Shown here: positions 6,438-7,731 of the stretch, piece after piece
Layout of the letters: the number at the start of each line of letters is the position of its first letter
Numbering within the stretch: the first letter of the stretch is position 1
Assembly (NCBI GenBank): GCA_023227685.1
Contig: JALNVG010000114.1
Span: 1 to 7,731, forward strand
DNA length: 7,731 nucleotides
DNA from: Bacteroidaceae bacterium
GTDB lineage: Bacteria > Bacteroidota > Bacteroidia > Bacteroidales > Bacteroidaceae
Reading direction: 5' to 3'
Notes under the pieces: generated by a model
The model's input: the letters and a program-made list of their open reading frames with translations, nothing else
Database searches by the model: none
Told to the model about the DNA's origin: nothing
Program-made: the position numbers and the translations under genes

Positions 6438-7731
6438 ATGGAAGATCAACTGACCATTTACAACACATTACACCGTAAAAAAGAGTTATTCGTCCCCTTA
6501 CATTCTCCACACGTGGGCATGTACGTCTGCGGTCCGACTGTTTATGGAGACGCACATCTTGGTCATGCCCGTCCCGCTATTACTTTTGATATCTTGTTCA
6601 GATATCTCACTCATTTAGGATATAAAGTACGTTATGTCCGTAATATTACAGACGTTGGACATCTTGAGCATGATGCCGATGAAGGCGAAGATAAAATAGA
6701 AAAGAAAGCCCGATTGGAACAATTGGAGCCAATGGAAATTGTACAATACTACACCTTACGCTACCACAAAGCCATGGATGCCCTGAATGTACTCCCGCCA
6801 AGCATCGAACCGCATGCATCAGGTCACATTATCGAACAGATTGAACTGGTCAAAAAAATACTTGACGAAGGATATGCCTATGAAAGCAATGGATCTGTTT
6901 ATTTTGATGTAGAAAAATACGACAAGAAATACCATTACGGCAAACTGTCAGGCCGTAATCTCGAAGATATGCTCAATACTACCCGCGCACTCGACGGGCA
7001 AGAAGAGAAACACAATCCCGTAGATTTTGCCTTATGGAAGAAAGCCCAACCGGAACATATCATGCGCTGGCCTTCACCTTGGAGCGACGGATTTCCGGGA
7101 TGGCATGCTGAATGTACGGCAATGGGACGTAAATACTTAGGCAATCATTTTGATATTCATGGAGGTGGCATGGACTTGATCTTCCCGCATCACGAATGTG
7201 AAATAGCTCAAGCCGTAGCTTCTCAAGGAGATGATATGGTACATTATTGGGTACATAATAATATGATTACCATCAATGGTACAAAGATGGGCAAGTCACT
7301 TGGAAACTTCATCACTCTTGAAGAATTTTTCAATGGCACACATAAGACATTGACACAGCCCTATAGCGCGATGACAATTCGTTTCTTTATTCTACAAGCA
7401 CACTACAGAAGTACGGTTGATTTCAGCAACGAGGCTCTGCAAGCATCGGAAAAAGGGTTGCAGCGGATGATAGAAGCTGAAAATGAGTTGGACAAACTTT
7501 CTTCATCACCGGAAACTTCAAAAGATGTTGCTGAGATAAAAGATTTACGCAAACAATGCTACAAGGCTATGAATGATGATATGAATACTCCTATCGTTAT
7601 TTCTCACCTGTTTGACGCTGCAAAAAGTATCAACAGCATACACGACGGCAGGTCAACGATTTCCAAGGAGGATTTAGATGAACTCAAACTAACATTTCAC
7701 CTTTTCTTCTTCGATATTCTTGGCATGAAAG
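6438..7731 (+). CDS. cysS: Cysteinyl-tRNA synthetase, 3'-truncated by window edge
   Basis: This gene encodes the class I aminoacyl-tRNA synthetase that charges tRNA-Cys with cysteine in the cytoplasm. The window holds 431 codons from the ATG at 6438, without a frame break; bacterial CysRS is usually about 460-500 residues, so only the C-terminal anticodon-binding tail is missing. The zinc site that selects cysteine is intact: C31 in YVCGPTVYGDAH, C226 in GWHAECTAMG, H251 and E255 in FPHHECEIAQ. The HIGH signature is HLGH (40-43) and the KMSKS signature is KMGKS (283-287), with Gly in place of the first Ser, a variant I associate with Bacteroidetes enzymes. NITDVGH (69-75) and GGGMDL (242-247) are further family motifs. 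It appears to have its own promoter at about 6398 and is not tightly linked to the HAD gene. No T-box or other leader structure is visible in the short upstream gap. Confidence 0.98.
   Translation, partial: MEDQLTIYNTLHRKKELFVPLHSPHVGMYVCGPTVYGDAHLGHARPAITFDILFRYLTHLGYKVRYVRNITDVGHLEHDADEGEDKIEKKARLEQLEPMEIVQYYTLRYHKAMDALNVLPPSIEPHASGHIIEQIELVKKILDEGYAYESNGSVYFDVEKYDKKYHYGKLSGRNLEDMLNTTRALDGQEEKHNPVDFALWKKAQPEHIMRWPSPWSDGFPGWHAECTAMGRKYLGNHFDIHGGGMDLIFPHHECEIAQAVASQGDDMVHYWVHNNMITINGTKMGKSLGNFITLEEFFNGTHKTLTQPYSAMTIRFFILQAHYRSTVDFSNEALQASEKGLQRMIEAENELDKLSSSPETSKDVAEIKDLRKQCYKAMNDDMNTPIVISHLFDAAKSINSIHDGRSTISKEDLDELKLTFHLFFFDILGMK

Noticed and set aside
5533..7144. Minus-strand open frames inside the HAD and cysS genes (5533-5754, 6065-6247, 6935-7144)
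   Set aside because: They are antisense to conserved catalytic regions; their existence follows from codon composition.

Overview
The window looks like an ordinary chromosomal segment of a gut-type Bacteroidales bacterium, Bacteroides or a close relative. Three things point there: putative promoters of the Bacteroides -7 type (TAnnTTTG) in front of the genes, the near absence of purine-rich Shine-Dalgarno sequences, and protein sequences that read as Bacteroidetes versions, such as the KMGKS signature in cysteinyl-tRNA synthetase and the GGNGT loop in phosphofructokinase. Base composition is moderately AT-rich. I see no rRNA, tRNA, CRISPR array, insertion sequence, phage gene or attachment site.

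Layout: (1) positions 1-909, minus strand, hold most of a 6-phosphofructokinase gene (pfkA) whose 3' end lies outside the window. (2) Positions 910-1040 are a 131-bp divergent intergenic region with a candidate promoter facing each way. (3) Positions 1041-2555 encode a complete GH3-family acyl-adenylate/amido-synthetase-like protein. (4) Positions 2556-2635 are an 80-bp spacer with the best promoter in the window. (5) Positions 2636-5518 encode a 960-residue SNF2-type helicase. (6) Nine bases later, 5528-6334 encodes a Cof-type HAD-IIB phosphatase, probably co-transcribed with the helicase. (7) Positions 6335-6437 are a 103-bp promoter-bearing spacer. (8) Positions 6438-7731 hold the first 431 codons of cysS, cut by the window end.

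The genes do not form an obvious pathway. pfkA (glycolysis) and cysS (translation) are core genes. The GH3 protein, the SNF2 helicase and the HAD phosphatase sit between them, and their substrates cannot be read from the sequence. Only the helicase-HAD pair is arranged tightly enough to suggest an operon. No gap without a gene exceeds about 130 bases, and I see no clear intrinsic terminator in any of them.

I did not find a convincing new multi-gene system. The points most worth following are the GH3-family enzyme of unknown substrate, the Asn in place of the Mg-binding Asp in phosphofructokinase, and a promoter that fixes the helicase start at 2636 rather than at an upstream TTG.
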